A stretch of 32,346 nucleotides of DNA from positions 1-32,346 of the forward strand of contig JAEESD010000007.1 of NCBI GenBank assembly GCA_016286145.1. Reading direction: 5' to 3'. Shown in pieces: positions 17,910-25,753 of the stretch. Below the pieces are notes generated by a model. That model was not told the origin of the DNA. It did not search any database and saw only the letters and a program-made list of their open reading frames with translations. How positions within the stretch are numbered: position 1 is the stretch's first letter; each line of letters opens with the position of its first letter. The position numbers and the translations under genes were made by a program. Source of the stretch: Bacteroidales bacterium. GTDB taxonomy: Bacteria; Bacteroidota; Bacteroidia; Bacteroidales; UBA932.

Positions 17910-18599
17910 TTATCTGAGCTGGAAGATAACAGGGAAGGTGTAAGTCACTCGGACTGCGCGGTCCCTCTGCTTTCCAGGGCTCCATTTAGGAGAGCTGGAA
18001 ACAACGCGGACAGCTTCCTTGTCGATCGAAGGATCTACTCCACGGAGAACGCGGACGTTGGTCACCCTACCGTCTGATTCTACAGTGAACTGAAGCATAA
18101 CCTTTCCCTGAACACCGTTTTCCTTAGCAATTTCAGGGTAAACGAGTCTTTCGTTGACCCACTTGCTGAACTGGTTAGCGTCGCCTCCACGGAAAGACGG
18201 TTTAGTCTCTACGAGCTGGAACGGAATAGCTTCTTCTTCGATTTCCTCTTCTTCCGGTCCCTCGACATATTCCATGATTTCTACTCCGAGGTCGTCGTCA
18301 TCCTCGAGGTTGAGGATATTGTCGTCTACCTGGATATCGTCATCGATAATATCGATCTGGTCTGAAAGGACAGGAACTTTCGGGGTCTCGGGCGGCGGGG
18401 GAGGAGTTTCCTGGGTAATAGGGATAATCTCTTCCTCGATAACCTGCTGAGGGCCCGCGTCGAGAAGGGAGGTCTGCTTGTCTGCGGTACCGAACGAGAA
18501 CGCTCCGTACACTATTCCAAGGGTAACGACCAAACCCAACTCCACGAAAAGAAGCCGCTTGTTCTCAAGGCTTGCTTTTGGTGTTTTCTTAACTTCCAT
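17910..18599 (-). CDS. tonB: TonB energy-transducer protein
   Basis: TonB spans the periplasm and passes proton-motive-force energy from ExbB/ExbD to TonB-dependent outer-membrane transporters. The 229-residue protein has a short basic N-terminus, one membrane helix at about residues 14-31, and a proline-rich stretch (TPPPPPETPKVP, about 64-75). An unusually acidic linker (about 80-125, many Asp and Glu) follows. The C-terminal TonB domain runs from FRGGDANQFSKWVNE through YPEIAKENGVQGKVMLQF and ends with the conserved WSPGKQRDRAVRVTYTFPV. It is monocistronic: it has its own promoter upstream and a strong terminator downstream. No exbB or exbD is adjacent, and Bacteroidota usually carry several tonB genes. 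Confidence 0.93.
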   Translation of the reverse strand: MEVKKTPKASLENKRLLFVELGLVVTLGIVYGAFSFGTADKQTSLLDAGPQQVIEEEIIPITQETPPPPPETPKVPVLSDQIDIIDDDIQVDDNILNLEDDDDLGVEIMEYVEGPEEEEIEEEAIPFQLVETKPSFRGGDANQFSKWVNERLVYPEIAKENGVQGKVMLQFTVESDGRVTNVRVLRGVDPSIDKEAVRVVSSSPKWSPGKQRDRAVRVTYTFPVIFQLR

Positions 18600-18629
18600 A
18601 TCTCAGTTTACTTTTTTACGGATTTCCTT

Positions 18630-18660
18630 CAAAGGTAAAAATTATTCTGTTTTAATCCAA
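18630..18660 (-). promoter_or_regulatory. Bacteroidota-type promoter for tonB
   Basis: Read on the minus strand, TACCTTTG (18630-18637) matches TAnnTTTG. TTGG (18657-18660) supplies the -33 element with a 19-bp gap. The ATG is at 18599. Confidence 0.6.
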
Positions 18661-18679
18661 TTTTTAGATTTAATAGTTG

Positions 18680-18687
18680 TAGATTTG
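18680..18687 (+). promoter_or_regulatory. -7 promoter element upstream of ybeY
   Basis: TAGATTTG matches TAnnTTTG and lies 25 bp before the ybeY ATG. The -33 element is not clear; the DNA upstream is T-rich and shared with the divergent tonB promoter. Confidence 0.45.
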
Positions 18688-18712
18688 TGCGTCTTTTTTC
18701 AGCTGAAAAACT

Positions 18713-19135
18713 ATGATCAGGTATTATTGCGAGGACATTTCATTTAAACTCAAGGATAAAGCGCTTAACAACAAGTGGTTGAAGATGGTCGCGGCGAGTG
18801 AGTTAAGAAAGATAGGGGATATTAACATAATCTTCTGTTCTGATAACTATATACTCGACGTGAATATGAAGTATCTGCAACACGACTACTTCACAGATAT
18901 CATTACCTTCGACTACTGCGAAAAGGATATTCTGAGCGGAGACCTGTTCATCAGTATAGACAGCGTACGGGAGAATGCCCTCTTCTACGGAACAGAGTTC
19001 CCTGAAGAATTGAACAGGGTAATGGTCCACGGCGTCCTCCATCTCATCGGTTATGACGATCATACTGAGGAGGACATCAAGACTATGCGTTCCAAAGAAA
19101 ACTACTATCTCGACCTCAGAAAGCAGATTGGATGA
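18713..19135 (+). CDS. ybeY: rRNA maturation endoribonuclease YbeY
   Basis: YbeY is a zinc-dependent single-strand endoribonuclease involved in 16S rRNA 3'-end maturation and ribosome quality control. The 140-residue protein has the metal-binding signature [12 protein letters not shown] with His106, His110 and His117. The third histidine is one residue later than in the classic HGxLHLxGYDH pattern, a variant I believe is common in Bacteroidota. The middle part contains DIITFDYCE and [10 protein letters not shown], typical of the family. The stop overlaps the mnmG start as ATGA, so translation is probably coupled. It opens the rightward ybeY-mnmG-ruvA-sufS cluster and has a -7 box upstream. 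Confidence 0.93.
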   Translation: MIRYYCEDISFKLKDKALNNKWLKMVAASELRKIGDINIIFCSDNYILDVNMKYLQHDYFTDIITFDYCEKDILSGDLFISIDSVRENALFYGTEFPEELNRVMVHGVLHLIGYDDHTEEDIKTMRSKENYYLDLRKQIG

Positions 19136-20994
19136 GAAGGGAGTATGACATAATTGTCGTCGGCGGGGGACATGCCGGCTGCGAGGCTGCGATGGCGGCT
19201 TCGGGGCTTGGGTCTTCCGTGCTTCTCATTTCGATGGACACCCTCGCCTTTGCGAAGATGTCCTGCAACCCGGCAGTCGGCGGAATAGCGAAAGGCCAGA
19301 TCGTAAGGGAGATCGACGCGCTTGGCGGATGGTCTGGAATAGTTACCGACGAGTCTACCCTTCAGTTTAGGATGCTAAACCGCTCGAAGGGCCCGGCTAT
19401 GTGGAGCCCCAGGGCGCAGTGTGATAAAATAGCCTTTTCTGAAAATTGGCGCGCTAAACTTCTAAGTTCTTCATTATTAAGTATTTACGAAGATACAGCA
19501 GTAGGTTTTATCTTCCAGGGTTCAAAAATCCAGGGAGTCAAGACTAAAACTGGAGAGATTTTTTACTCTCAGGCGGTTATTCTTACAGCCGGGACCTTCC
19601 TTGGAGGTAAGCTTTTCGTCGGAAGGAATCAGTTGATAGGAGGCCGAATCGGTGAAGAAGCTTCGTATGGTCTTACCGAACAGCTCAAGAGTCTTGGGGT
19701 TCGGACAGACAGGATGAAGACTGGTACTCCTCCGAGAATCGACATTACTTCGGTCAACACCTCGGTCCTTACCCTTCAGTTTGGAGACGAATCTCCCGAG
19801 CGTTTCTCTTTCCTGCCGGTCGAATCCAAGGTTCAGAAAGAAGGCAAGCAAAAGCCCTGCTATATCCTCCATACCAACGAAAGTGTCCATGACGCCCTAA
19901 GGGAGGGTTTCAAAGATTCGCCCCTTTTTACGGGTATCATCTCCGGACGCGGTCCGCGTTACTGCCCGAGTATCGAGGATAAGCTCCGCGTTTTCCCGGA
20001 CAAGGACAATCATCAGCTTTTCCTCGAACCGGAAGGGGAGAACACAAACGAGTATTATCTCCAGGGATTCTCCTCCTCGCTTCCTATGGAAGTCCAGCTT
20101 AAGGCGCTTCACCGTATCGAGGGCATGGAGAATGCCAGAATCTACAGACCTGCCTATGCGGTCGAGTACGATTACTTCGATCCTACCCAGTTGAAAGCTA
20201 CCCTCGAACTCAAGGATTTCGACGGTCTTTTCTTCGCCGGCCAGGTCAACGGAACTACCGGATACGAGGAGGCTGCCGCCCAGGGGTTGATGGCAGGAAT
20301 CAATGCCCACCTTAAGGTGAACGGGAAAGATCCTTTTATTCTCCGCAGGGACGACGCCTATATCGGGGTCTTGATAGACGACCTTATCACCAAGGGAGTA
20401 GACGAGCCTTACCGCATGTTCACCTCTCGTGCCGAGTACCGTATTCTTCTAAGACAGGATAATGCGGACCAGAGACTTACTCCGCTCAGTTATCAGATCG
20501 GACTGGCTTCGCGCGAGCGCTTTGAGGCTTGTGAGGAGAAATATAAGGCGGTCCGGCAGTTGGAAGAGTTCTGCTATACCCATAATCTCAGAGCAGACAA
20601 GGTCAACTCTTATTTGGAATCCAAGGGCTCAGCTCCTTTGACGGAGTCCAAGAAAATAGCAGATATAGCCGCCCGTCCTGAGGTGAACCTGGCCGAGTTG
20701 CTCAGTTTTGTTCCACGTGGAACACAGTATCCGGCCGAGGTTATCGAGTCTGTAGAAATCTCGATCAGGTACAAGGGTTACATAGACAGGGAAAGAAGCA
20801 ACGCGGAGAAAATCAATCACCTTGAGAACCTTCGTATCCCTGAAGGATTTGATTTCTCAAAGGTTTCCGGCCTCAGTATCGAGTGTCGTCAAAAACTGGA
20901 GCGTTATAAACCGGATACGATAGCTCGGGCTTCTCGTATTTCGGGCGTTTCCCCTTCGGATATTTCCGTACTTTTAGTATATTTCGGAAGATAA
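19132..20994 (+). CDS. mnmG: tRNA uridine-34 modification enzyme MnmG (GidA)
   Basis: MnmG is an FAD enzyme that works with MnmE to place the carboxymethylaminomethyl group on wobble uridine 34 of certain tRNAs. The 620-residue protein has the FAD-binding start [19 protein letters not shown] (about 8-26), the family signature [22 protein letters not shown] (about 46-66), KTGTPPRID and [12 protein letters not shown]. The C-terminal helical domain ends with [15 protein letters not shown]. The gene is complete. Its coding sequence contains a 16-bp parS-like palindrome at 20709-20724, which encodes VPRGT near residue 528. It overlaps ybeY by 4 bp, and ruvA follows after 12 bp. Confidence 0.97.
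   Translation: MRREYDIIVVGGGHAGCEAAMAASGLGSSVLLISMDTLAFAKMSCNPAVGGIAKGQIVREIDALGGWSGIVTDESTLQFRMLNRSKGPAMWSPRAQCDKIAFSENWRAKLLSSSLLSIYEDTAVGFIFQGSKIQGVKTKTGEIFYSQAVILTAGTFLGGKLFVGRNQLIGGRIGEEASYGLTEQLKSLGVRTDRMKTGTPPRIDITSVNTSVLTLQFGDESPERFSFLPVESKVQKEGKQKPCYILHTNESVHDALREGFKDSPLFTGIISGRGPRYCPSIEDKLRVFPDKDNHQLFLEPEGENTNEYYLQGFSSSLPMEVQLKALHRIEGMENARIYRPAYAVEYDYFDPTQLKATLELKDFDGLFFAGQVNGTTGYEEAAAQGLMAGINAHLKVNGKDPFILRRDDAYIGVLIDDLITKGVDEPYRMFTSRAEYRILLRQDNADQRLTPLSYQIGLASRERFEACEEKYKAVRQLEEFCYTHNLRADKVNSYLESKGSAPLTESKKIADIAARPEVNLAELLSFVPRGTQYPAEVIESVEISIRYKGYIDRERSNAEKINHLENLRIPEGFDFSKVSGLSIECRQKLERYKPDTIARASRISGVSPSDISVLLVYFGR
20709..20724. promoter_or_regulatory. parS-like ParB-binding site (perfect palindrome) inside mnmG
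   Basis: TGTTCCACGTGGAACA is a perfect 16-bp palindrome and fits the widely conserved parS consensus TGTTnCACGTGnAACA. It lies 8 kb from the DnaA-box cluster. Confidence 0.75.
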
Positions 20995-21006
20995 TAAAGA
21001 GTCGTT

Positions 21007-21600
21007 ATGATAGATTATATTTCAGGAAAAGTAGCCGAGCTGACACCTACCAGAGTGGTGATAGACAACCAGGGTATAGGGTATTCCATGGAGATTTCCG
21101 TTCAGACTTATGCCGCGCTGGAAGGGAAGGAGGCAGCCAAGGTTTATGTATATCATCATCTCCAGTCCAATTCCGATACCGAATTGTTCTACGGCTTTTC
21201 CTCTAAAGACGAAAGAGCGCTTTTCGAAACCCTTATCAGTGTTTCTGGGGTGGGAGTGAATACCGCCAGAATTATTCTGTCTTCGCTGAGCGCAGACGAG
21301 CTCAGAACAGCCATTCTTTCCGAGAATGTAAATACCATAAAGAGCGTCAAGGGTATCGGCCTTAAGACGGCTCAGAGGATGATCCTTGAGCTTAAGGATA
21401 AGATAGTTAAGGGAGAGGGAAGCGCTTCGGATGCTCTCTTTATCGCAGAGTCCAACGCAGCGGCGGAAGAGGCTACTACCGCTCTCGTTATGCTGGGCTT
21501 CACTAAACCCAATGTCGCAAAGGCTGTTCAGGCTATCCTTAAGCAACATCCTACCGCTAAAGTGGAAGAGATTATCAAGGCTGCCCTTCAAATGCTATGA
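21007..21600 (+). CDS. ruvA: Holliday junction-binding protein RuvA
   Basis: RuvA binds four-way junctions as a tetramer and loads the RuvB motor. The 197-residue protein starts with the N-terminal OB-fold (MIDYISGKVAELTPTRVVIDNQGIGY). It then has the two helix-hairpin-helix motifs (LISVSGVGVNTARIILS near 76-92 and IKSVKGIGLKTAQRMILEL near 113-131). A C-terminal domain that contacts RuvB (EEATTALVMLGF) follows. Length is normal. The stop overlaps the sufS start as ATGA. Its partner ruvB is separate, 7 kb to the left beside the candidate origin. Confidence 0.96.
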   Translation: MIDYISGKVAELTPTRVVIDNQGIGYSMEISVQTYAALEGKEAAKVYVYHHLQSNSDTELFYGFSSKDERALFETLISVSGVGVNTARIILSSLSADELRTAILSENVNTIKSVKGIGLKTAQRMILELKDKIVKGEGSASDALFIAESNAAAEEATTALVMLGFTKPNVAKAVQAILKQHPTAKVEEIIKAALQML

Positions 21601-22820
21601 CGGTAAAAGAGTTAAGAAAACAATTCCCCGGGCTTGATAGGGAGGTTTATGGAAAGCCTCTTATCTATCTGGATAATGCAGCAACCTCGCAGCGTTGTCT
21701 TGGAGCCATAGATGCCCAGGCAGACTCCGCCGCCCATCATAACGGCAATACACACCGCAGCGTCTATGCGCTGGCGGCCGAGGCCACGCGCGCGTACGAG
21801 AGCGCTCGCGAGCGCGTTGCTAAGTTCATCGGCGCGTCTTCTCCCGAGGAGATAGTCTTTACCTCAGGAACAACCGCCTCCATCAACCTTGTCGCTTCAT
21901 CGTTCGGCGGTAAATTCATCGGCCCCGGTGACGAAATAATCATAGCCGAGTCTGAGCATCATTCAGACATTATTCCCTGGCAACTTCTATCTGAGCGCAA
22001 GGGCTTCAAAATAGTAGTTCTCCCGGTAGAAGATTCCGGTAAACTGCGCGTGGATGCCCTGAAAGGACTTATCAACGCGAAAACAAAGCTCGTCTGCGTA
22101 GCTCAGGTCTCCAACGTCCTGGGGCTTATCAACCCCCTTTCGGAGATAATCTCCATAGCCCATTCACAAGGCGTTCCAATCCTCGTCGACGGCGCCCAGG
22201 GAGTGGTCCACCAGAAGATTTCCGTTAAGGATCTGGACTGCGACTTCTATGCTTTCTCCGGACATAAGATGTATGCGGCAACCGGAATCGGAGTCCTGTA
22301 CGCCAAGAAGGCTATCCTCGAGCAGATGCCTCCGTATATGGGAGGCGGGGAGATGATAGGCGACGTAAGCTGGGAAGGATCAACCTATGCCGATGTTCCA
22401 TACAAGTTTGAGGCAGGAACACCCAACATAAATTCTGTCCCTACTTTCGTCCCAGCAATCAATTTACTGGAAGACATTTGGGCCTCAGAAACAGCCCTGG
22501 AGATAGCTGAGATAAAGAAATACGTATACGACGCCCTTTCCTCTGATGAGCGAATTGTTCTACGTGGAACAACGGAAAATCTTGAGGAAAAGGTGCCGCT
22601 CTTTTCATTCAGCGTAAAGGGCGTCCATCACGAGGATCTTGCTCTAGTTCTGGATAAAATGGGAATTGCTGTGCGCTCCGGCCATATGTGTGCGCAGCCC
22701 CTCATGAAGCGCTTCGGCGTCACCGGAATGCTCAGGGCTTCCTTTGCGCCGTATAATACGCTTGAAGAAGCAAAATGCTTTATCCGCGCGCTTGATAAGG
22801 CTATAAACATGTTGGCTTAA
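21597..22820 (+). CDS. sufS: SufS-type cysteine desulfurase
   Basis: SufS takes sulfur from L-cysteine as an enzyme-bound persulfide and hands it to SufE for iron-sulfur cluster assembly. The 407-residue PLP enzyme shows YLDNAAT near 24-30, FTSGTTASIN near 88-97, and the PLP-binding lysine in FSGHKMYAATGIG (Lys224). The catalytic cysteine is in RSGHMCAQPLM (Cys365). It is a class V aminotransferase-fold, group II desulfurase. The expected sufB, sufC and sufD genes are not adjacent; the gene instead overlaps ruvA (ATGA). A parS-like site lies inside it at 22556-22571. A structured inverted-repeat element separates it from sufE. Confidence 0.95.
   Translation: MTVKELRKQFPGLDREVYGKPLIYLDNAATSQRCLGAIDAQADSAAHHNGNTHRSVYALAAEATRAYESARERVAKFIGASSPEEIVFTSGTTASINLVASSFGGKFIGPGDEIIIAESEHHSDIIPWQLLSERKGFKIVVLPVEDSGKLRVDALKGLINAKTKLVCVAQVSNVLGLINPLSEIISIAHSQGVPILVDGAQGVVHQKISVKDLDCDFYAFSGHKMYAATGIGVLYAKKAILEQMPPYMGGGEMIGDVSWEGSTYADVPYKFEAGTPNINSVPTFVPAINLLEDIWASETALEIAEIKKYVYDALSSDERIVLRGTTENLEEKVPLFSFSVKGVHHEDLALVLDKMGIAVRSGHMCAQPLMKRFGVTGMLRASFAPYNTLEEAKCFIRALDKAINMLA
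22556..22571. promoter_or_regulatory. second parS-like site inside sufS (one mismatch)
   Basis: TGTTCTACGTGGAACA differs at one base from the perfect palindrome in mnmG, 1.8 kb away. It encodes VLRGT (residues 321-325). Confidence 0.55.
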
Positions 22821-22835
22821 ATGACGATGAATATG

Positions 22836-22959
22836 AAATAGCGTGATGCTCTCCTGAGGACCCTGGCCACCCGCGGCCGATAGCGGGGGGACCACTAGCG
22901 CGAAGCGCGTTTGGTGGGATGAGCGAAGCGAAGGTCCGAAGGAGAGCATTACGCTATTT
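22836..22959. repeat. structured intergenic inverted-repeat element between sufS and sufE
   Basis: The 155-bp sufS-sufE gap is almost filled by a 124-bp imperfect palindrome. The outer stem pairs 22836-22855 with 22940-22959 (20 bp, one G-U), then a GA/GA internal loop (22856-22857 with 22938-22939), then 22858-22862 with 22933-22937 (5 bp). Inside are two local hairpins: 22870-22874 with 22883-22887 (CCCGC/GCGGG), and GCGC-GAA-GCGC at 22898-22908, flanked by ACCA and TGGT. The middle is GC-rich while the outer ends are less so. No T-run follows, so it is not a simple terminator. It could be a structured RNA, a processing or stability element, or a small non-autonomous mobile element. I do not recognise it. 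Confidence 0.65.
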
Positions 22960-22975
22960 GAAACATAGCAGATAA

Positions 22976-23392
22976 ATGACATTACAAGAAGCAAAACAGG
23001 CTGTGGTCGATGATTTCGCGATGTTCGACGAATGGCTGGATAAATACGAGTATATAATCGGCCTTGGGAAGAATCTGGAGGCATTTCCGGAGGAGAAAAA
23101 GACAGAGGACAGATTGATAAGCGGCTGCCAGTCAAGGGTTTGGTTGGATTGCGAGCCGAGAGACGGAAAACTCTGGTTTACCGCAGACAGCGACGCCATT
23201 ATCACCAAGGGCATCATTTCCCTTCTGATAAGCGTTTATTCGGGCCGTACGGCAAAGGAAATCGCGGAGGATGATTTCGCCTTCGTTAATGAGATAGGTC
23301 TCAGTGAGAACCTTTCTCCTACCAGGGCAAACGGCCTTTCATCGATGATAGCTACAATTAAGAAGACAGCAAGCGATTATGCAGGACAGTAA
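22976..23392 (+). CDS. sufE: SufE sulfur-acceptor protein
   Basis: SufE accepts persulfide sulfur from SufS, stimulates the desulfurase, and passes the sulfur to the SufBCD scaffold. The 138-residue protein has the family pattern, with the active-site cysteine in ISGCQSRVW (Cys51) and the downstream LLISVYSGRTAKEI and LSPTRANGLSSMI segments. It follows sufS, but a 155-bp structured element lies between them, so expression may be adjusted separately. The end of the gene overlaps the next start (ATG at 23379) by 14 bp. Confidence 0.95.
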   Translation: MTLQEAKQAVVDDFAMFDEWLDKYEYIIGLGKNLEAFPEEKKTEDRLISGCQSRVWLDCEPRDGKLWFTADSDAIITKGIISLLISVYSGRTAKEIAEDDFAFVNEIGLSENLSPTRANGLSSMIATIKKTASDYAGQ

Positions 23393-23741
23393 CGTTCTTA
23401 CCCCGGAAGCGGTAAAGGAATTGACTCCGCTCTACGACGCCGTAGTTCTTGCGCTCAAGCAGGTCTACGACCCGGAGATTCCTGTTAATATCTACGACCT
23501 GGGGCTTATCTATGAGCTTCATATAGACCAGAACCACGACGTCTCTATAACGATGACCTTCACCGCTCCCAACTGCCCTATGGCAGACGAGGTGATGGCC
23601 GAGGTCAAACATGCCGTAGAACAGACCCCGGGAATCAACTCATGTACGATCAATCTGGTATTTGAGCCGGCGTGGGACCAGAGCCTTCTGTCGGACGAAG
23701 CCCGTCTGGAATTGGGTATGGACGTAGAAATGGAGGACTAG
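23379..23741 (+). CDS. SufT-like / DUF59 (MIP18) iron-sulfur cluster assembly protein
   Basis: The 120-residue protein is a DUF59/MIP18-family protein of the kind found with SUF genes. It has DPEIPVNIYDLGLIYEL (about 31-47), MTFTAPNCPMADEV with the conserved cysteine, and INLVFEPAWDQSLLSDEARLELG near the C-terminus. Family members aid maturation of Fe-S proteins, probably as carriers or adaptors. Its position after sufS and sufE supports this role. It starts inside the end of sufE (14-bp overlap), and folK follows after 1 nt. The exact biochemical step is not established. Confidence 0.88.
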   Translation: MQDSNVLTPEAVKELTPLYDAVVLALKQVYDPEIPVNIYDLGLIYELHIDQNHDVSITMTFTAPNCPMADEVMAEVKHAVEQTPGINSCTINLVFEPAWDQSLLSDEARLELGMDVEMED

Positions 23742-23742
23742 G

Positions 23743-24177
23743 GTGGAACGTAGGCCGGTATATTTAGCTCTGGGATCCAATCTTGGCGACCGTAAGCAGA
23801 ACATACTCGAGGCGGTCAGAAGATTGGATTCTCGTTTCGGGCCGCATATGGCCCTGTCCGGTCTTTATGAATCAGGGGCAGAGGGCTTCGACGGCCCCGA
23901 CTTTATAAACGCCGCAGTCCGGTATGACCTGGACATGGACCCCCTTCAGATCCTTCGGGCATGTAAGGAGGTCGAGGCTGAGATGGGGCGGCCCCAGAAA
24001 GGTATTGAGCTGGACTCAGAGGGACGAAGAATTTATCATTCGAGAATAATTGATATCGACGTTCTGCTGATTGGTGACGAAACCGTAGACACACCCGAAC
24101 TGAAGGTCCCTCATCCCTTGATGAAAGAAAGAGATTTTGTGATGGTTCCCCTTGGGGAAATACTCGGCATTTGCTAA
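23743..24177 (+). CDS. folK: 2-amino-4-hydroxy-6-hydroxymethyldihydropteridine pyrophosphokinase
   Basis: FolK transfers pyrophosphate from ATP to 6-hydroxymethyl-dihydropterin in folate synthesis. The 144-residue protein has ALGSNLGDRKQNILEA near the N-terminus, the metal-binding DIDVLLIGDE segment and the C-terminal HPLMKERDFVMVPLGEI. The start is GTG at 23743. GGAGG lies 6 nt upstream (23732-23736), and no in-frame ATG occurs before the conserved ALGSN, so GTG is well supported. It is the last gene of the sufE / sufT-like / folK group. The promoter of glyS overlaps its 3' end. Confidence 0.93.
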   Translation: MERRPVYLALGSNLGDRKQNILEAVRRLDSRFGPHMALSGLYESGAEGFDGPDFINAAVRYDLDMDPLQILRACKEVEAEMGRPQKGIELDSEGRRIYHSRIIDIDVLLIGDETVDTPELKVPHPLMKERDFVMVPLGEILGIC

Positions 24178-24182
24178 ATTTG
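24152..24182 (+). promoter_or_regulatory. Bacteroidota-type promoter for glyS
   Basis: TTGG (24152-24155) and TAAATTTG (24175-24182) are separated by 19 bp and match the -33/-7 consensus well. The pair overlaps the last codons of folK and lies 33 bp before the glyS ATG. Confidence 0.65.
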
Positions 24183-24214
24183 TAGCCCTTCAAGAAACAA
24201 ATTAAACAAGCAAT

Positions 24215-25753
24215 ATGACTCAGGAAGAAGTTTTCAAAGTGCTCGTCGCACACTGCAAAGAGTACGGTTTTATTTTCCCTTCCAGCGAGATCTACGACGG
24301 TCTCGCGGCTGTTTACGATTACGGCCAGATGGGATCGGAGCTTAAGAACAACATCAAACAGTATTGGTGGAACGCCATGACCCGTCTGAATGAAAATATT
24401 GTGGGTATCGACTCATGTATTTTCATGCACCCCAGAATCTGGGAAGCCTCGGGCCACGTAAGCGCCTTCAACGACCCTCTGATCGACAATAAAGACAGTA
24501 AGAAGCGCTATCGCGCAGACGTCCTTATCGAGGACTTCCTCGCAAAGATCGAAGAAAAGATCAATAAGGAGGTCGAAAAGGGCCGCAAGAAGTTCGGAGA
24601 CAGCTTCGACGAAGCCCAGTTCAGGGCAACAAACCCCAACGTCCTTCGCGAGAAAGCAAAGTACGATGCCGTCCACGAGCGCTATGTAAAGGCAGAGAAT
24701 GAAAACGACCTGGAGGAGTACAGGAACATCATAGTTGACAACAACATCGTTTGCCCTATCAGCGGTACCTGCAACTGGACAGACGTCCGTCAGTTCAACC
24801 TTATGTTCAAGACCTCGATGGGTAGTACCGCAGACGCAAGCAATACTATCTACCTGCGTCCTGAGACCGCCCAGGGTATCTTCGTCAACTATCTCAACGT
24901 CCAGAAAACCGGCCGTATGAAGATTCCTTTCGGAATCGCTCAGATCGGTAAGGCCTTCCGTAATGAGATCGTCGCCCGTCAGTTCATCTTCCGTATGAGG
25001 GAGTTCGAGCAGATGGAAATGCAGTTCTTCATCAAGCCCGGAACCGAGCTTGACTGGTTCGCAAAATGGAAGGAACAGCGTATGAAGTGGCATGTCAACC
25101 TTGGAATGGGCGCGGAGAACTACCGCTTCCACGACCACGAAAAGCTTGCCCACTACGCCAATGCCGCGACCGATATCGAATTCAACTTCCCGTTCGGTTT
25201 CAAGGAGCTTGAGGGTATCCACAGCCGTACAGACTTCGACCTCGGCAACCATCAGAAATTCTCCGGCAAGAAGATCGAATACTTCGATCCGGACGAGAAC
25301 AGGGCTTACACGCCTTACGTAGTCGAGACCTCGATCGGCGTAGACCGTATGGTTCTCGCAGTCCTGAGCCACTCCTACAAGGAGGAAGACCTCGGAAATG
25401 GCGAGACCCGCGTTGTCCTCAGCATCCCCGCTCCTCTTGCTCCTGTAAAGGCTGCTGTCCTTCCGCTAGTAAAGAAAGACGGCCTTCCCGAGCTTGCCCA
25501 GAAGATTATGGACGACCTGAAGTTCGATTTCAACTGCCAGTACGAGGAGAAAGACTCGATCGGCAAGCGCTATCGCCGTCAGGATGCGATCGGAACCCCG
25601 TTCTGCATTACCGTAGACCACGAATCACTTAACGACAACTGCGTCACCGTACGCGATCGCGACACGATGGAGCAGCAGCGCGTCCCTATCGCAGAGCTCC
25701 GCGCTCTTATAGACAGCAAGGTCAACCTCAATAACCTCCTGCGCAATCTCTAA
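24215..25753 (+). CDS. glyS: glycine-tRNA ligase, single-chain class II type
   Basis: The enzyme charges tRNA-Gly with glycine. The 512-residue protein is the alpha2 single-chain type, as in archaea, eukaryotes and many Bacteroidota, not the alpha2beta2 bacterial type. It has the N-terminal class II region (DGLAAVYDYGQMGSELKNN), motif 2 region YLRPETAQGIFVNY near 212, FRNEIVARQFIFRMREFEQMEMQFF, motif 3 (YVVETSIGVDRMVLAVL), and a C-terminal anticodon-binding domain. The gene has its own promoter. Its stop overlaps the ThiL-like start by one base (TAATG). The symbol glyS is used by convention; glyQS or glyRS would also serve. Confidence 0.97.
   Translation: MTQEEVFKVLVAHCKEYGFIFPSSEIYDGLAAVYDYGQMGSELKNNIKQYWWNAMTRLNENIVGIDSCIFMHPRIWEASGHVSAFNDPLIDNKDSKKRYRADVLIEDFLAKIEEKINKEVEKGRKKFGDSFDEAQFRATNPNVLREKAKYDAVHERYVKAENENDLEEYRNIIVDNNIVCPISGTCNWTDVRQFNLMFKTSMGSTADASNTIYLRPETAQGIFVNYLNVQKTGRMKIPFGIAQIGKAFRNEIVARQFIFRMREFEQMEMQFFIKPGTELDWFAKWKEQRMKWHVNLGMGAENYRFHDHEKLAHYANAATDIEFNFPFGFKELEGIHSRTDFDLGNHQKFSGKKIEYFDPDENRAYTPYVVETSIGVDRMVLAVLSHSYKEEDLGNGETRVVLSIPAPLAPVKAAVLPLVKKDGLPELAQKIMDDLKFDFNCQYEEKDSIGKRYRRQDAIGTPFCITVDHESLNDNCVTVRDRDTMEQQRVPIAELRALIDSKVNLNNLLRNL

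Noticed and set aside
24413..25372. Minus-strand open frame of 319 codons inside glyS
   Set aside because: Antisense shadow of a conserved synthetase; the translation has no family features.
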